Assembly: GCA_943737045.1 (NCBI GenBank)
Contig: CALSFV010000307.1
Location: 1 to 64,000, forward strand
Source of the DNA: Parapristionchus giblindavisi
Lineage: Eukaryota; Nematoda; Chromadorea; Rhabditida; Diplogasteridae
Reading direction: 5' to 3'
DNA length: 64,000 nt
Position numbers and translations under genes: made by a program. Position 1 is the first letter of the stretch; the number at the start of each line of letters is the position of its first letter. Below the pieces are notes generated by a model, which did no database searches, was not told the origin of the DNA, and worked only from the letters and a program-made list of their open reading frames with translations. This document shows, one piece after another, positions 1 to 11,639 of the stretch.

Positions 1-92
1 TCTTCGGTAATCGTTCACTGATGAACTCCTTCGATTCCTCGGCCTGTTGGGCTGTGGCGAACTTGATCGTCAGCGAGAAACCCTCGCCTAAT
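1..92 (-). CDS. ABCA transporter exon, after NBD2 (partial)
   Basis: Read on the minus strand, an acceptor (CAG, 93-95) opens a frame giving LGEGFSLTIKF followed by an acidic helix with AEESKEFISERL. This matches the stretch just after the second nucleotide-binding domain of ABCA transporters, where human ABCA1 has FGDGYTIVVRI. The exon runs off the left edge. It lies downstream, in transcript order, of the NBD2 signature exon at 1074-1176, so these two may belong to a transporter whose 3' end is outside the window. No lesion is visible in the 92 bases. Confidence 0.6.
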
Positions 93-870
93 CTGTGAAT
101 GATTATGATTATTATGTATCGTAACCTTTTATTACTATGTCTGAGTGCCAGCCATAAGTCTGACCCAGCGCACACACTATTGCACCAAATGAATAAATTG
201 ATTGATTGATTGATTAATCAATACATCGCATCTCAAGCAAGCTGTTAGTTAGCAAGACTTACCTCTTGTCTAGCCTCCCTACTCCAAAAAGGACTGACTG
301 TAAGACGTCGCTTTACCGCTGTCATACATCGACCAGGTATATTCTCGCAACACCCTTGACATTTTCTCTTTCTAATGCCCCGAATTTCAGTATCAAAGAC
401 CGCACGAAACACATAGCTCTAATATTCTTCAAATAATGCTTACTCATTGTCATGCCCCTGGAAATGAAATACGCTCCGCCCACTTTCCTAAGCCCCTATA
501 TCAATTGAAGCTCACTTATTCTTCAGATGCCACTTGCTGCCTACTATCATTTCCTACCCATATTCTCCTTTTTTGTTCTATTTATTTATTCTGCAGTGTG
601 TTTCTTGTAAAGGCAGTAATTATTCCTCGATCTTCAAGATATACTTCCTCTAGTGCGGTCATACAACGCATCAAGTCCCTCACTACCACTCACTTATTCT
701 TCAGGTACTACATTCTGCCTCGATCTGACGTGCTCATATGTCATCATTCAACCCATTAAAGACACTGGTCATGGCCATAGATCGTTTATCACCCTTCACT
801 CTGTCCCGAAACGTCTAATCAACTGGCAGATAAAATTTAAAAAAAGACCGAGCTCGTTGCCAAAGTAAAG
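93..870. other. Non-coding, no feature recognised
   Basis: AT-rich sequence that would be intron if the two flanking ABCA exons are spliced together. Short open frames here show no splice logic or family resemblance. Confidence 0.4.
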
Positions 871-1067
871 CAATATCTCCCCAATCAATCAATAAATCAA
901 TATCTCCCCAATCAATCAATAAATCAATATCTCCCCAATCAATCAATAAATCAATATCTCCCTAATCAATAAATCAATATCTCCCCAATCAATCAATAAA
1001 TCAATATCTCCCCAATCAATCAATAAATCAATATATCCCCAATAAATCAATAAATCAATATCTCCCC
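871..1067. repeat. 27-bp minisatellite next to an ABCA splice donor
   Basis: About seven copies of a 27-base unit containing CCAATCAATCAATAAATCAA. On the minus strand the array begins within the first bases of the intron that follows the exon 1074-1176 (GTGAGTGGGGAGATATTGAT). Confidence 0.85.
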
Positions 1068-1073
1068 ACTCAC

Positions 1074-1176
1074 CAGCATGACAACAGGCGGTTGCGAGAC
1101 GAGAGCGACCGCCACGGACAACTTGCGCCTGTTTCCACCGGACAGAGATGCGGGAACGAAGGAGGGAGTAGACCAA
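1074..1176 (-). CDS. ABCA transporter NBD2 signature exon
   Basis: Minus-strand exon with acceptor CCATTCAG upstream and donor GTGAGT downstream. The frame contains LSGGNRRKLSVAVALV and ends PPVVML, the ABC signature and Walker B start of the second nucleotide-binding domain of ABCA proteins (ABCA1 has YSGGNKRKLSTAMALIG and then PPVVFLDEPT). The DEPT half would be in the next exon, which I did not find before the left edge. An ATT microsatellite lies about 20 bases upstream of the acceptor. Confidence 0.75.
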
Positions 1177-1195
1177 CTGAATGGTGGAGAGACAA

Positions 1196-1196
1196 A

Positions 1197-1258
<62 letters not shown>
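1196..1258. repeat. (ATT)n microsatellite
   Basis: About 20 uninterrupted ATT trinucleotides in the intron preceding the NBD2 signature exon. It makes poly-Ile, poly-Asn and poly-Tyr open frames that are not genes. Confidence 0.95.
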
Positions 1259-1261
<3 letters not shown>

Positions 1262-1650
1262 CCAAACCCGCCTGGCATCCGCCTCGCACTCTTCATAAGC
1301 TTGAAAATGCCCTTCCTTCGTTGTTGCCCCGCTATTACAGAGGCTGAACTGAGAATTTTTGAAAAGTGAAAAAATATTGTATGATGTTTTTCATGTTTCA
1401 GAATTTGATCAATTGTGTAATTGAACGTTTTAACCACTTTTCAGGCAAAAATGATGTATCTGAATTGCTTAGTATCCTTTTAAACGAAGTAAAGAACTTT
1501 TTCAAAAAATTTTTGAATTCAAAAATTTTTTGAGCCATTTTTTGATTTTTTTGATCAAAAAATTTTTTGAAATTATTTTCAAAAAATCCCAGCCCTGCTG
1601 GGGAATGATAATGAAGACGATCGAGCACACCTGCTGCGTCGTTACCAGTG

Positions 1651-1772
1651 CCGGGTCCTGCAGTGACAATTACAGGTATACTGTATAGAAGTGATATCGA
1701 TCGATTAGAGAGGGGTCCTGCAACGACAATTACAGGTATACTGTATACAAAGGGTATCGATCAATTAGAGAA
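1651..1772. repeat. Direct repeat, about 60 bp, two copies
   Basis: GGTCCTGCAGTGACAATTAC and the following 40 bases, through a GGTATACTGTATA stretch and a TATCGATC..TTAGAGA end, occur twice in tandem with a few mismatches. Nothing else is recognised between 1260 and 1920 apart from an A/T-rich palindromic stretch near 1500-1590. Confidence 0.75.
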
Positions 1773-1921
1773 ATGACGAAATATCGATCGGAAGATCGTC
1801 CATAAACAAGAACAAAAAGTATCTATGAAATAATGATATGATATAATGGATAAATAAAATCAATAAAATCAAAAATAAAATCAATAAAATCAGAATACCG
1901 TCTTCATCAATTGCTCGACAA

Positions 1922-3420
1922 GCCACAGTGTACGGTCGTGATCTAAGACGAGAGATGCGAGCGGTGAGAGATACACTGGGAGTGTGTCCCCAGCACAATG
2001 TCCTCTTTGATGTGTCAATGTTTTTGTGCACAACCCCATCACAGCAAATACAATCTATCTGAAACCAGAACCCGACAAGTGTGTTTTGCACCGTTAACAA
2101 CACTACAAAGAAGTGGATATACTCAGAAAATAATAAACAAATAAATAATAAATAAATAAAGATGGGGGCTTTATCCATTCATTGAATAGCTCATATAGAT
2201 TAGCCACAGTGGATAACGGAGATAGGGCACATATCGGGATTTGTCCGGGCCCAGAACACTTTTATCCACTGATTGGTCGTCCAAAATGACTGCTGATTCT
2301 GGTCCAGATATCCATTCTAAATGGTGCAAAAATGAAAAAAATTTATTAAGAAAGTAATTCATTAATTAAATGTAAATAATAATTAAGATAAGATAATAAG
2401 TAAATAATTAAGTAATTGGAAGTAATTAATGGTAGGTAAATGTTGCATTACGAGACTTTTCCTTGATCTAATTTCGTTATATGCCATATTTAGATTGACA
2501 GTGAAGGAGCAACTCCGCTTCTACGCGGCGCTCAAGGGCGTCGCTGATGAAAACATTGATAATGAGGTACGGTAGAATGAGTAATCGATTGACTTAATAG
2601 CTACAGTACCCCTGTAGATATTGATCTTCGATCTCTAGGTTCGCGAAGCCATCGACAGCGTTGGGTTGGAGGAGAAGGCGGAGTGCTACTCGGGCAGTCT
2701 GTCTGGTGTGTTCCTTCATCTTTGATCTATAGTGTATATTCTTTGATCTTTGGTATCTGTTGTATATTCTTTGGTCTTTGATCTCTCTGTTGTTTATTCT
2801 TTGATCTCTCTGTTGTATATTCTTTGATCTTTGATCTCTCTGTTGTTTATTCTTTGATCTCTCTGTTGTATATTCTTTGATCTTTGATCTCTTTGTTGTA
2901 TATTCTTTGATCTAATTGATCTTTGATGTCCGTTGTATATTCTTTGATCTCTCTGTTGTCTATTCTTTGACCTTATTGATCTTTGATCTTTGATCCAGGA
3001 GGTCAGAAGCGTCGCCTGTGCATTGGCATCGCCCTGATTGGCGGTAGCCGCTTCGTGATTCTCGATGAACCCACTGCCGGAGTGGATGTGAACAGTCGGA
3101 AGAGCATCTGAAAACTGCTCATGCGACACAAGAAGGGTACGGTAGATTGATCTTTGATCTCTGATATTTGTAAATGATACGGTAGAGCGATCTTTGATCT
3201 TTGTGTGCGGGTAGGTAGGGCAATCTACTCGCTAGCTCTGATCTGCGCATAAGCGATCTTTTATGATCTATAGGGGAGGTTGATTATCCCTTGATCTTTG
3301 ATCTTTATAAGGGTTACGGTAGATTGATCTTTGATCTTTTCCAAACCGCACCATTGCTCTCCACTCATCACATGGACGAGGCGGACATGCTGTCGGATCG
3401 GATTGCCATTCTCTGGGAGG
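1922..3420 (+). pseudogene. ABCA NBD1 fragment, plus-strand copy
   Basis: Five exon-like blocks in correct order on the plus strand: 1922-2013 (5'-truncated; [16 protein letters not shown] then [11 protein letters not shown], the Q-loop), 2494-2566 (LTVKEQLRFYAALKG), 2639-2705 (VREAIDSVGLEEKAE ending in SGSLSG), 2999-3136 ([16 protein letters not shown] and [11 protein letters not shown]: signature and Walker B) and 3345-3420 ([18 protein letters not shown]-loop). All internal junction phases agree. It is dead as a copy: a tryptophan codon is TGA at 3109-3111, the last exon has lost its acceptor AG (CCAA before 3345), and a 2-base deletion shifts its frame compared with the sister copy at 22768. 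The Walker A exon is missing. Confidence 0.85.
2706..2998. repeat. Intronic TTTGATC-rich tandem array
   Basis: About a dozen imperfect units of the form CTCTGTTGTATATTCTTTGA between two ABCA exon remnants. The same array is repeated at 22176-22421. Confidence 0.85.
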
Positions 3421-3970
3421 GTATTTATTTAATTATTTAATTAATTAATTAAATAATAAACATTCAATATTTATCGTTCATTACGAAATGAGGCCGAGTT
3501 GGAAAAGATCAAAGGTCAATTATTGGTTGGATATATACAGGTGATGAGGAGTCGAACGATACCCTTCCCCTTGAATGATTTTGAGCGAAATCACGCCTCA
3601 TTGCAAAAATGCAGCGGAGTTAGTAAAGATCAAAGATCAATATGTGTCATGATAGTGTTACCGATGCTTATCACAATGATACTCATCCCATGGTTCTAGG
3701 ACTCCGACGAGCCGAGTTATTCCCCGTTGCGGAAATGTCCGTTGCGGAAATGCCGTTGCGGAAAAAGCGGTTGCGGAAATGCCGTTGCGGAAATGTCACC
3801 CCCCCCCCCCCCCCCGCAACTACAACATATCTGAAACCAGAACCCGACAAGTTACTTGCACCATTGACCACACTACTAAGAAGTGGAAATACTCAGAAAA
3901 TAATTAATAAATACATACATTGATAAATAAAGGAATAAACAAATAAATAAATAAACATAAACACACTGAC
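3421..3970. other. Repeat-rich spacer, duplicated at 22.8-23.8 kb
   Basis: Non-coding spacer almost identical to 22846-23790. It includes a GTTGCGGAAATG-type short tandem repeat (3725-3797), a poly-C run (about 3797-3813) and the empty target site TTA (3852-3854) of the MITE present at 23280-23671. Confidence 0.7.
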
Positions 3971-4102
3971 ACATCAAAGAGGACATTGTGCTGGGGACAC
4001 ACTCCCAGTGTATCTCTCACCGCTCGCATCTCTCGTCTTAGATCACGACCGTACACTGTGGCTGTGCCTGATGAGGGCGAGAACAGACCACACAGCATCG
4101 AC
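3971..4102 (-). CDS. ABCA NBD1 exon: post-Walker A to Q-loop (copy 1)
   Basis: Minus strand, CAG acceptor then [18 protein letters not shown] and [20 protein letters not shown], ending GAT-GT before GTCAGT. ABCA1 has the equivalent SILTGLFPPTSGTAYILG and [11 protein letters not shown]. The reading frame is open, but the Walker A exon that should precede it is absent in copy 1. Confidence 0.8.
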
Positions 4103-4146
4103 CTGAATACGACGATTCATTAATTTATTGATTTATTGATTAATTA

Positions 4147-5900
4147 AGACACCGGCTCGGTAAGATTCGAGGGTTGAGCCAGTGACCCGGGACATCGACC
4201 TCACCGATTTGGCTCAAAATTTTTTTGTGGATACCCCCATGGCCCCCCCATCACAAAATGGGTATTCATTTGGGCTGGGTCCTTGAAACATGAATGTGGC
4301 GGGTTCTCGAAATTTGAAAACTCGATTTTCACCAAAAAAAAAGTGGAGCGACCTAGGTTCAATGTTAGTGTCGATTAATTACAAGTATGCCTAGACAACA
4401 AAAACTCGCTATAGGACGGTTCGGATATCCGATCGCAAACTGATTTTTTTACCTCCTCAAAACACATTAAAATTAATTAAAATTTTAAACTACAAAATCG
4501 CACAATTATTTTTGCCTTATCGTATAGAGCAAAAAATTCCGCGTCGAATGAGGCTAAAAATTAAAAAATCGATAGACCACTATTTTAAGAAAAATGGGCC
4601 TGACCATGACTCGAAAATATTTTTGTTTTTAAAACCCCTCATGTTTGTACTCATATTGAAGAGCTCGTCGATTAAAACAACCTTCATGTTGAACGTTTCA
4701 TCTGAAACTCATGTGCAAGAGAGTTTCACACGTTTTCCTGCAATTTTGAGTAAAACGAAAATAAAATATTTTTAAAACAAAAAGCGCAGTCCAATTTTTG
4801 CCTCATCTTATAGAGCAAAAAATTCCGCGTCGAATGAGTGTAAAAAATAAAAAAAATCGATAGACCCCTATTTTGAGAAAAATGGGCCTGACCATGACTT
4901 TTTTTGTTTTCAAACCCCCTCATGTTTGTGCTCATATTGAAGATCTTTTTGAGTAGAACAACTTTCGCGTTGGACATTTTGTCTGAAACTGAGCTAACGA
5001 TTTTGAGTTAAGCGAAATAAAAATATTTTTTTTGCAAAATCGTGTGTATCTCTCTTGTACATGAGTTTCAGACAAAACGTTCAACATGAAAGTTGTTCTA
5101 CTCGACGAGCTCTTCAATAAGAGTACAAACATGAGGGGTTTTAAAAACAAAAATATTTTCGAGTCATGGTCAGGCCCATTTTTCTCAAAATAGGAGTCTA
5201 TCGATTTTTTAATTTTTTCAATCATTCGACGCGGATTTTTTTGCTCTATAAGATGAGGCAAAAATTGGACTGCGCTTTTTTGTTTTAAAAATATTTTACT
5301 TTTGTTTTACTCAAAATTGCAGGAAAACGTGTGAAACTCTCTTGCACATGAGTTTCAGAGAAAACGTTCAACATGAAAGTTGTTCTACTCGACGAGCTCT
5401 TCAATATGAGTACAAACATGAGGGGTTTTGAAAACAAACATATTTTTGGCTCATGTTCAGGTCCATTTTTCTCAAAATAGGGATCTATCGATTTTTTAAT
5501 TTTTAGCCTCATTCGACGCGGAATTTTTTGCTCTATAAGATAAGGCAAAAATAATTGTGCGATTTTGTAATTTAAAATTTTAATTAATTTTAATGTGTTT
5601 TGAGGAGGTAAAAAAATCAGTTTGCGATCGGATATCCGAACCGTCCTATAGCGAGTTTTTGTTGTCTAGGCATACTTGTAATTAATCGACACAAACATTG
5701 AACCTAGGTCGCTCCACTTTTTTTTGGTGAAAATCGAGTTTTCAAATTTCGAGAACCAGCCACATTCATGTTTCAAGGACCCAGCCCAAATGAATACCCA
5801 TTTTGTGATGGGGGGCCATGGGGGTATCCACAAAAAAATTTGAGCCAAATCGGTGAGGTCGATGTCCGGCACTACCGGGAGTCTTACTGAGCCGGTGTCT
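4147..5900. mobile_element. Foldback (palindromic) DNA element, 1.75 kb
   Basis: The two halves are inverted copies of each other almost end to end, starting AGACACCGGCTC and ending GAGCCGGTGTCT. Each arm holds two diverged direct copies of a roughly 270-base module, marked by GAGCAAAAAATTCCGCGTCG. The paralogous site near 23,950 lacks the insertion (GATTAATTAAATT), so the duplicated target is TA or TTAA; the symmetric site leaves this open. No transposase is encoded. The open frames inside are shadows of the modules. Confidence 0.9.
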
Positions 5901-5999
5901 TAAATTCACAACCAATGTAAAATATGCTATGAAAAAATTTCAAAATTAAAAAAAAAACTACGGCCAGACTTCGTAGTTTGTAACGCACTTTTCGATCTA

Positions 6000-6155
6000 T
6001 GAATTATGAATTATAGATAGAGGGCTAATGGGAGAGGTAAAGAGAGATCAAAGATCAATTGCGTCGATTATAGATATACCGTTTATAATATCATTGAAAC
6101 CCTATGCTAATTTGAATTGGTACAACATACAATGAGCAGAACGTTATGACCGAAA
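6000..6155. other. Spacer joined to truncated exon by a deletion
   Basis: Matches 24,055-24,235 of copy 2. Copy 1 then joins directly into the middle of the NBD1 start exon, where copy 2 has 1.5 kb more including the Walker A exon. Confidence 0.7.
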
Positions 6156-6679
6156 CGGTTAATCGCTGTGACGTAGGATCTCGCTCCACGCGGTCGGACT
6201 GCGGGGTCTCTGAAGACCAAGGGATCAAGATTTGCTTCAAGTTCAAAGCCTCGAACTTGGTGGTTGCGCGTTTCGCACAATCTATATCCGGAGTGACATT
6301 GATAAGAATGTGATATTCATAACAGCAATAATATTTGAAAAAATCAAATAAAAATAATTTAAATATTAAATAACATTATTAATACTAATCACGCACGGAC
6401 TACACCGATAAAGTCATCATCGTTCTCGCTGGTGGGAGGTTTTGGAGGACACCAATAGGACGGCATGAGGAAGAAGTAGAACGGTTGAGATACACGTACG
6501 CCTGGAATCAATCGATAAATCAATACAAATCGATCGATAAATCAAACAAATCGATCGATAAAAGGAACAAACCAAAGGAGACGATCAAACAAATAGATCG
6601 CTGATCTCACTTTTCAAATTCTATATTATGCGGAATAGAGTAGATTTCATCGAAATCAATCAATAATCTACAGTACGCT

Positions 6680-7144
6680 ACGATTGGACTACCGTAGACC
6701 TGGACTAATCAACAGTACGCTACGATTGAACTACCGTATACCTGGACTAATCAACAGTACGCTACGATTGGACTACCGTATACCTGGACTAATTAACAGT
6801 ACACTACGATTGAACTACCGTATACCTGGACTAATCAACAGTACACTACGATTGAACTACCGTATACCTGGACTAATCAACAGTACACTACGATTGAACT
6901 ACCGTATACCTGGATTAATAAACAGTACGCTACGATTGAACTACCTACAGTACACTACGATTGAACTACCGTATACCTGGACTAATCAACAGTACACTAC
7001 GATTGAACTACCGTATACCTGGACTAATCAAGAGTACACTACGATTGAACTACCGTATACCTGGACTAATCAAGAGTACACTACGATTGAACTACCGTAT
7101 ACCTGGACTAATCAAGAGTACACTACGATTGAACTACCGTATAC
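6680..7144. repeat. 42-bp minisatellite starting at an ABCA splice donor
   Basis: About eleven units of 42 bases containing CTACCGTATACCTGGACTAA, one shortened. On the minus strand the array begins exactly at the donor of exon 7145-7240, and each unit carries its own CCAG-GTATAC. The homologous array is at 26,213-26,674. Confidence 0.9.
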
Positions 7145-7919
7145 CTGGATGGACGGCGCTAATGTACCATGCGAGCACACAGAACAGCACAAAGTCGATC
7201 GTGAGTGCGATCAGTACTTCCGGCATGTTGTCAGCGTAGCCTAAGAGGGAGAGATTAAAAAAATAATATAAATTATAGATAGAAGACAAAATGAGAGAGG
7301 TAAAGTAAGAGCAAAGATTATAATATGACTGAACTGTAATGATAATTTGAATTGTCCCAAGTTAAAAACACTAATTACAACATTAGCCTGTGAGCGAGAG
7401 AATTTTAAAAAAAATAATACAAATTTACAAATCACTGGTGCTCTACCACCCTCAGCTATGACCACCACCACACTAACATAAAGATCAAAGATCAAAGATT
7501 ATAGGCGAGAAAACAAACACGGCCTCCCTTTAATGCTATTTTCCCTTTACCAGCATACCGTATACCACCATCACTACCAGTTCAAAGATCAAAGATCATC
7601 CCAGACTCACCCGAGATCTGCAGCTGCGAGATGGTCGACCATCTCGTCTCTCCCTTATCGTCATGCCAAAGCCCATCGCCGTCTGTGGAAAGAGCAACTG
7701 CAAGAAAATCAATAAATCAATAGATTGAATCACCAATCCATCGATAAAAATACCGTACTCTCTCTACCAATATAAAACCGAATGAATTAACCGGATAGTG
7801 CAGGGATACAATCGGACAAAAATACCCCATTTGCCAGGTGGATTCAGGTACCACTGTGAAATTACAAGTGACTACCGGGATTGGATCAGCAATATCGCAT
7901 GGTGAAATGCATCAACCGA

Positions 7920-8026
7920 TCAATACTAACCAATCGATATCAATCAATACTAACCAATCGATATCAATCAATACTAACCAATCGATATCAATCAATACTA
8001 ATCAATCGATATCAATCAATGCTCAC
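7920..8026. repeat. 24-bp minisatellite at an ABCA splice donor (short)
   Basis: Four to five units containing CAATACTAACCAATCGATAT directly after the donor of exon 8027-8118 (minus strand). The same array is much longer in copy 2 and reduced to about one unit in copy 3. Confidence 0.85.
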
Positions 8027-8956
8027 CGCAATCTTCACCATCACCGCAGATCTCGTCTGGATGGACAATTGGAATGGATAGAAGCAGAGGAAAACGACGA
8101 TAGCAGTGCATGCTGTGGCTTCAAATCAATCAATAATCAACATCTCCGACTCAAAAATCAATCAATAAATAGTATAATCAATCAATCAATTTTAAAACCA
8201 ATCAATAAATAGTACAATCAATCAATGAATTTCAAAACCAATCAATAAATAGTACAACCAATCAATAAATCGTAAAATCAATCAATAAACCATCTCCTCC
8301 CCTTACCAATATTTGCATTTGTGAAGAAGGTGGAGAGAAGCAGTGCTTGGGCGATGCTTGCGAGCGCAAAATGAAGAGGAAGACGAAGACCAGCGAGAAG
8401 TCACCGCCCGGAAAGATACGGCAAAACTGAAGAGATCAAAGATCAAAGATCAAAGATCGGAGATCATAAATTTTCGAGCACCCGCATTGTGAGCGAGCAC
8501 TCTTTGTCGATGCGGTCAGTTTTGAGTCTTGAAACCGATCTAGGAATATGCGGGAGATCGAGATTAGTAAGAATTACCCCCAAGTCGGGTCAGTTCCGAG
8601 TACATGAGATGTAGTACATGAGTACATGAGGGTCAGTTTTGTTCTAATTTCGGGTCAGTTTCAAATTCAAATTCATTTATCATATCAGACAGACTTAGGT
8701 CAGATGAGTAATGACGCGATTAGCGTCATCCATTGGTATAGACCACCAGAACGATCCCATAACTCTTCTCACTTCATCTCGCCAACGTTGTCCAGGCTGT
8801 CTAGAGACAAAGACCAAAGACCAACCCGCAACAACAACGATATGACTATGACGTTGAGCACGAGTGAGCGCCCAAGAGATGAAGTGAATCGAGTCGCCGA
8901 GGCCCATAATGCGCATCAGCTACTGCAATTGTAGATCATTCAATCAATCAATCAAT

Positions 8957-9034
8957 CATACATTGCCATACCCTCGCAGTGTGGGGATTGACCCACTATA
9001 TAAAAATATACGGCAAGGGTACCGAAAATGTATG
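8957..9034. mobile_element. CATACATT MITE, internally deleted
   Basis: Ends CATACATTGCCATACCCTCG and AAGGGTACCGAAAATGTATG in inverted order, with the internal part of the 193-base family member (56690-56882) missing. Confidence 0.75.
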
Positions 9035-10569
9035 AAATCAATTAATCAATCGATCATATCCGACACCTAGGGAGACTACCGTTGTCCCGCCTCTATCGGA
9101 AGCTAGCTTTAATTATGCGTTCTGTCAATAGCACATTAGTTAGTAAGTATACATTGTATACATCGAACCGATGATATACCGTAACCGCGATGTACCGTAT
9201 CACATCATCCTACAGTATACCTTGAGTCGTTGTTCCTTCTCGTAGACGGTTTTTGATGAGAAGTACCGATGGAATCATCCATGAGAGAACAACGAAGAGC
9301 GAGAGGAACATGGTGACGTTGAAACTGGAATCAATCAATAATCAATAAATGATTTTTTAAACCAAAAAAATGTTTTAATTAGATCAACAGATGCAAGATA
9401 TATTATAAGATAAGATGTAAAATATTTTAATAAGAAGTTCGATGCAAATAAACTGCCAAAGAAAATAAAATTAACATTAAATCGAAATCATGATACGCAA
9501 AATCAACAGCTTATTAACCCCCCCCCCCCCCAAAGTCTATCGAAAGCTGTTGCTAATTCGCACAAGAAATCAATAAATTCTCGCCACGCCTTGCTCCGCG
9601 CCCCAAAGCTCTGGTCATCGCTAGACGGTCCTAGAAGGTGTTCCAGCTGATTGGATATACGATCGAGAGTATCGGGTGAGACGAGTCCACTACGACGGAT
9701 CAGAGATATCGTGTTCTGCGATTAGAATTAACCATTCATTAATTAATTTATATCTGTTACTAATTAAAACATCACCAACCGTGGTGGAATACCAAAATCA
9801 AACAATGAACGTATCTACAGTACACCAAGAACTTCGGAAAGCCAAAATCAATCAATACGAGCATCTACAGTATACAAACCGTGGCAGCCTTCTGTAGATC
9901 ACTCGAGTAGATCACATCCTGTAGTGACAGGGCGATCTCCGCGTACTGAGGGAAGAGTGTCGTGAAGAAGTCCGCGTATCGTAGAGGATCGTTCAGCTAA
10001 AAGAAAACAAGCATCAAGATTGGATTCTTAATTCGATGTCCTACTTGTACACCCCGATGGAACATGAAACCACCGGTACAAGATATTTCAGGGCCCTTGC
10101 CGTTTATTTTTATATAGTGGGTCCTTGATTCTATGTCCCTTAGAATAAAGGACATAGAATCAAGGAGAGGAGAGAGTGAGAGGGATGGGGACAGAGTCAG
10201 AGAGACAGTATGGAAATTAAAGAGGAAATGTATTATTTAAAATTTTAAACACCAATTCGTGGTCATTCTATGTGGTGCAAAAAGTCGAGAAAAGAAAAGA
10301 GAAAAAACGTTAAAGTGACGAGAGAGTGGGCAAAAAGTGGAGAGTATGTACTCTTTTCTTTGCTTGACTAAACTTTAAACAGAGAAAATTAAAGATTAAA
10401 GATCAAAGATTAAAGATTAAAGCGTGCATACAAACACGCTCACCTTCTCGAACAGTTCATCCACAAGAGGTCCGGCTGGCGCGACGAGTATGCGTCCTTG
10501 CAGCATCGGCAGCACTTGCTGCAGCAGCACATGGTTGTTAAACGAGCAGTTCATATCTACCAGTGACTT

Positions 10570-10740
10570 CATACATTTCCATACCCTCGCGATGCGAGGA
10601 TTGGCCCACTTTATAACGCCTATTTTAGGCCATTTGATGCGAAAAGAAGCCTAAAAATGACGATTTATAAGCGAAAAATAACGAATTTTCTGGATCGACC
10701 CGCCTTATTTCAAGAATTGACTCACTATATAAAATAAACT
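10570..10740. mobile_element. CATACATT MITE, right end lost
   Basis: Left terminus CATACATTTCCATACCCTCG and the inner TGACCCACTATATAA motif match the complete copy at 56690-56882. The right terminus is replaced by the GCTTCACGAAGCCGACTCTA stretch also seen at 30,485. Confidence 0.7.
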
Positions 10741-10795
10741 ACGGTAGCTTCACGAAGCCGACTCTAAGATCTACCGTAACCCCATCGATACCATA

Positions 10796-11637
10796 CGACT
10801 GATCTTGACGAGAGCTTTTCAACGGTATGCTGACGCGTACTATATGTGGTAGCCTTCGACAGTTATGAGCATTTCAAGATTTTTTGATTGGGAAAATTCG
10901 TGTAGTTTCATACACAATCCATACGGATTAGTTGATGAACTCTTCTATCAGACATTACAACATCTAGCTGTGTAGTGTAGTGGATAAGTTCGCCGTTAAC
11001 TTTTGACTGTCAGGGGTTCGATCCTCCTTGCAGCAGTTTTCCTTTGCTGATTTTGTTTTTGTCGAAATTTTTTCTTGTGATTATGAAAACCGTGCAAGAG
11101 AATACACTTCAACTTATTAGTACGTGAAAACTTTAACACAACGGGAAAGAGAAGGGTTGTGGATTAATCGAAGGACTCGGAGATGGATGATGACGTTTTC
11201 GAGGAAGGGGTGATGATGAGGAGGACAAGGCCGAGATAATTCTAGGACAACACTCAGATGATTTCTTTAGGATGGCAGTCGAGGAAGAGTGTAATAAAAT
11301 ATTCCAGTTAATTTGAAGCATTTTTGTTGTACAGTTGTCATTTGGATTCATGATGATTAATATTCATAGATTGGTTAATAACTATGAATTTAATAATGAA
11401 AATAAATACTAGAAAGTTTTTAAAAATAACTTAGAGATGTGATAGAACAACAGTAAAACTTATTAAGATGGGCGTGTTGTTCACACGAGGTAGAAGAGAG
11501 GGTAGATCACTGACTGCGTCACTCTCCTCTCGTGCGATAGCACGCTATTAAAATCTTGAAATGCTCATAACTTTCGAAGGCTACCACATATAGTACGCGT
11601 CAGCATACCGTTGAAAAGCTCTCGTCAAGATCAGTCG
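10796..11637. mobile_element. 842-bp element with about 100-bp inverted ends and a tRNA-like core
   Basis: Ends CGACTGATCTTGACGAGAGC and its inverse, with inverted similarity for about 100 bases. Inside, at about 10,967-11,035, a tRNA-like stretch has an A-box-like TAGTGTAGTGGATAAG and a B-box GGTTCGATCC. No protein is recognised. Confidence 0.75.
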
Positions 11638-11639
11638 AT

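Larger units (their letters stand above)
3971..10556 (-). pseudogene. ABCA transporter copy 1 (ECD1 to NBD1), degenerate
   Basis: Minus-strand exons in transcript order: 10444-10556 (LQQVLPMLQGRILVAP, extracellular loop 1), 9880-9996 (LNDPLRYADFFTTLFPQYAE), about 9588-9689, 9221-9324 (FNVTMFLSLFVVLSW, TM helix), 8826-8932 (LMRIMGLGDSIHFISWAL), 8307-8426, 8027-8118 (VVFLCFYPFQLSIQ), 7611-7697 (QTAMGFGMT), 7145-7240 (MPEVLIALTIDFVLF), 6397-6501, 6156-6209 (TPQSDRVERDPTSQRLTV) and 3971-4102 ([11 protein letters not shown]). Lesions: 2-base deletion in 9221-9324, GAG to TAG plus a 5-base deletion in 8826-8932, 1-base deletion in 8307-8426, frameshift in 7611-7697, and loss of the second half of the 6156 exon together with the Walker A exon. 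The full family protein would be over 1,500 aa; this is a dead partial copy. Confidence 0.85.

Noticed and set aside
1047..1437. Poly-Asn, poly-Ile and poly-Tyr open frames
   Set aside because: Produced by the ATT microsatellite.
1922..3420. A separate functional plus-strand ABC transporter gene
   Set aside because: Missing Walker A, in-frame TGA and lost acceptor; it is an inverted fragment of the same gene family.
4512..5548. Four similar open frames with IEQKIPRRM and KKNGPDHD
   Set aside because: They are the repeated modules of a palindromic element read in both directions, with no start context or splice sites.
6680..7144. Regular repeats resembling a CRISPR array
   Set aside because: Units are contiguous with no unique spacers, and the host is eukaryotic with a splice donor at the array edge.
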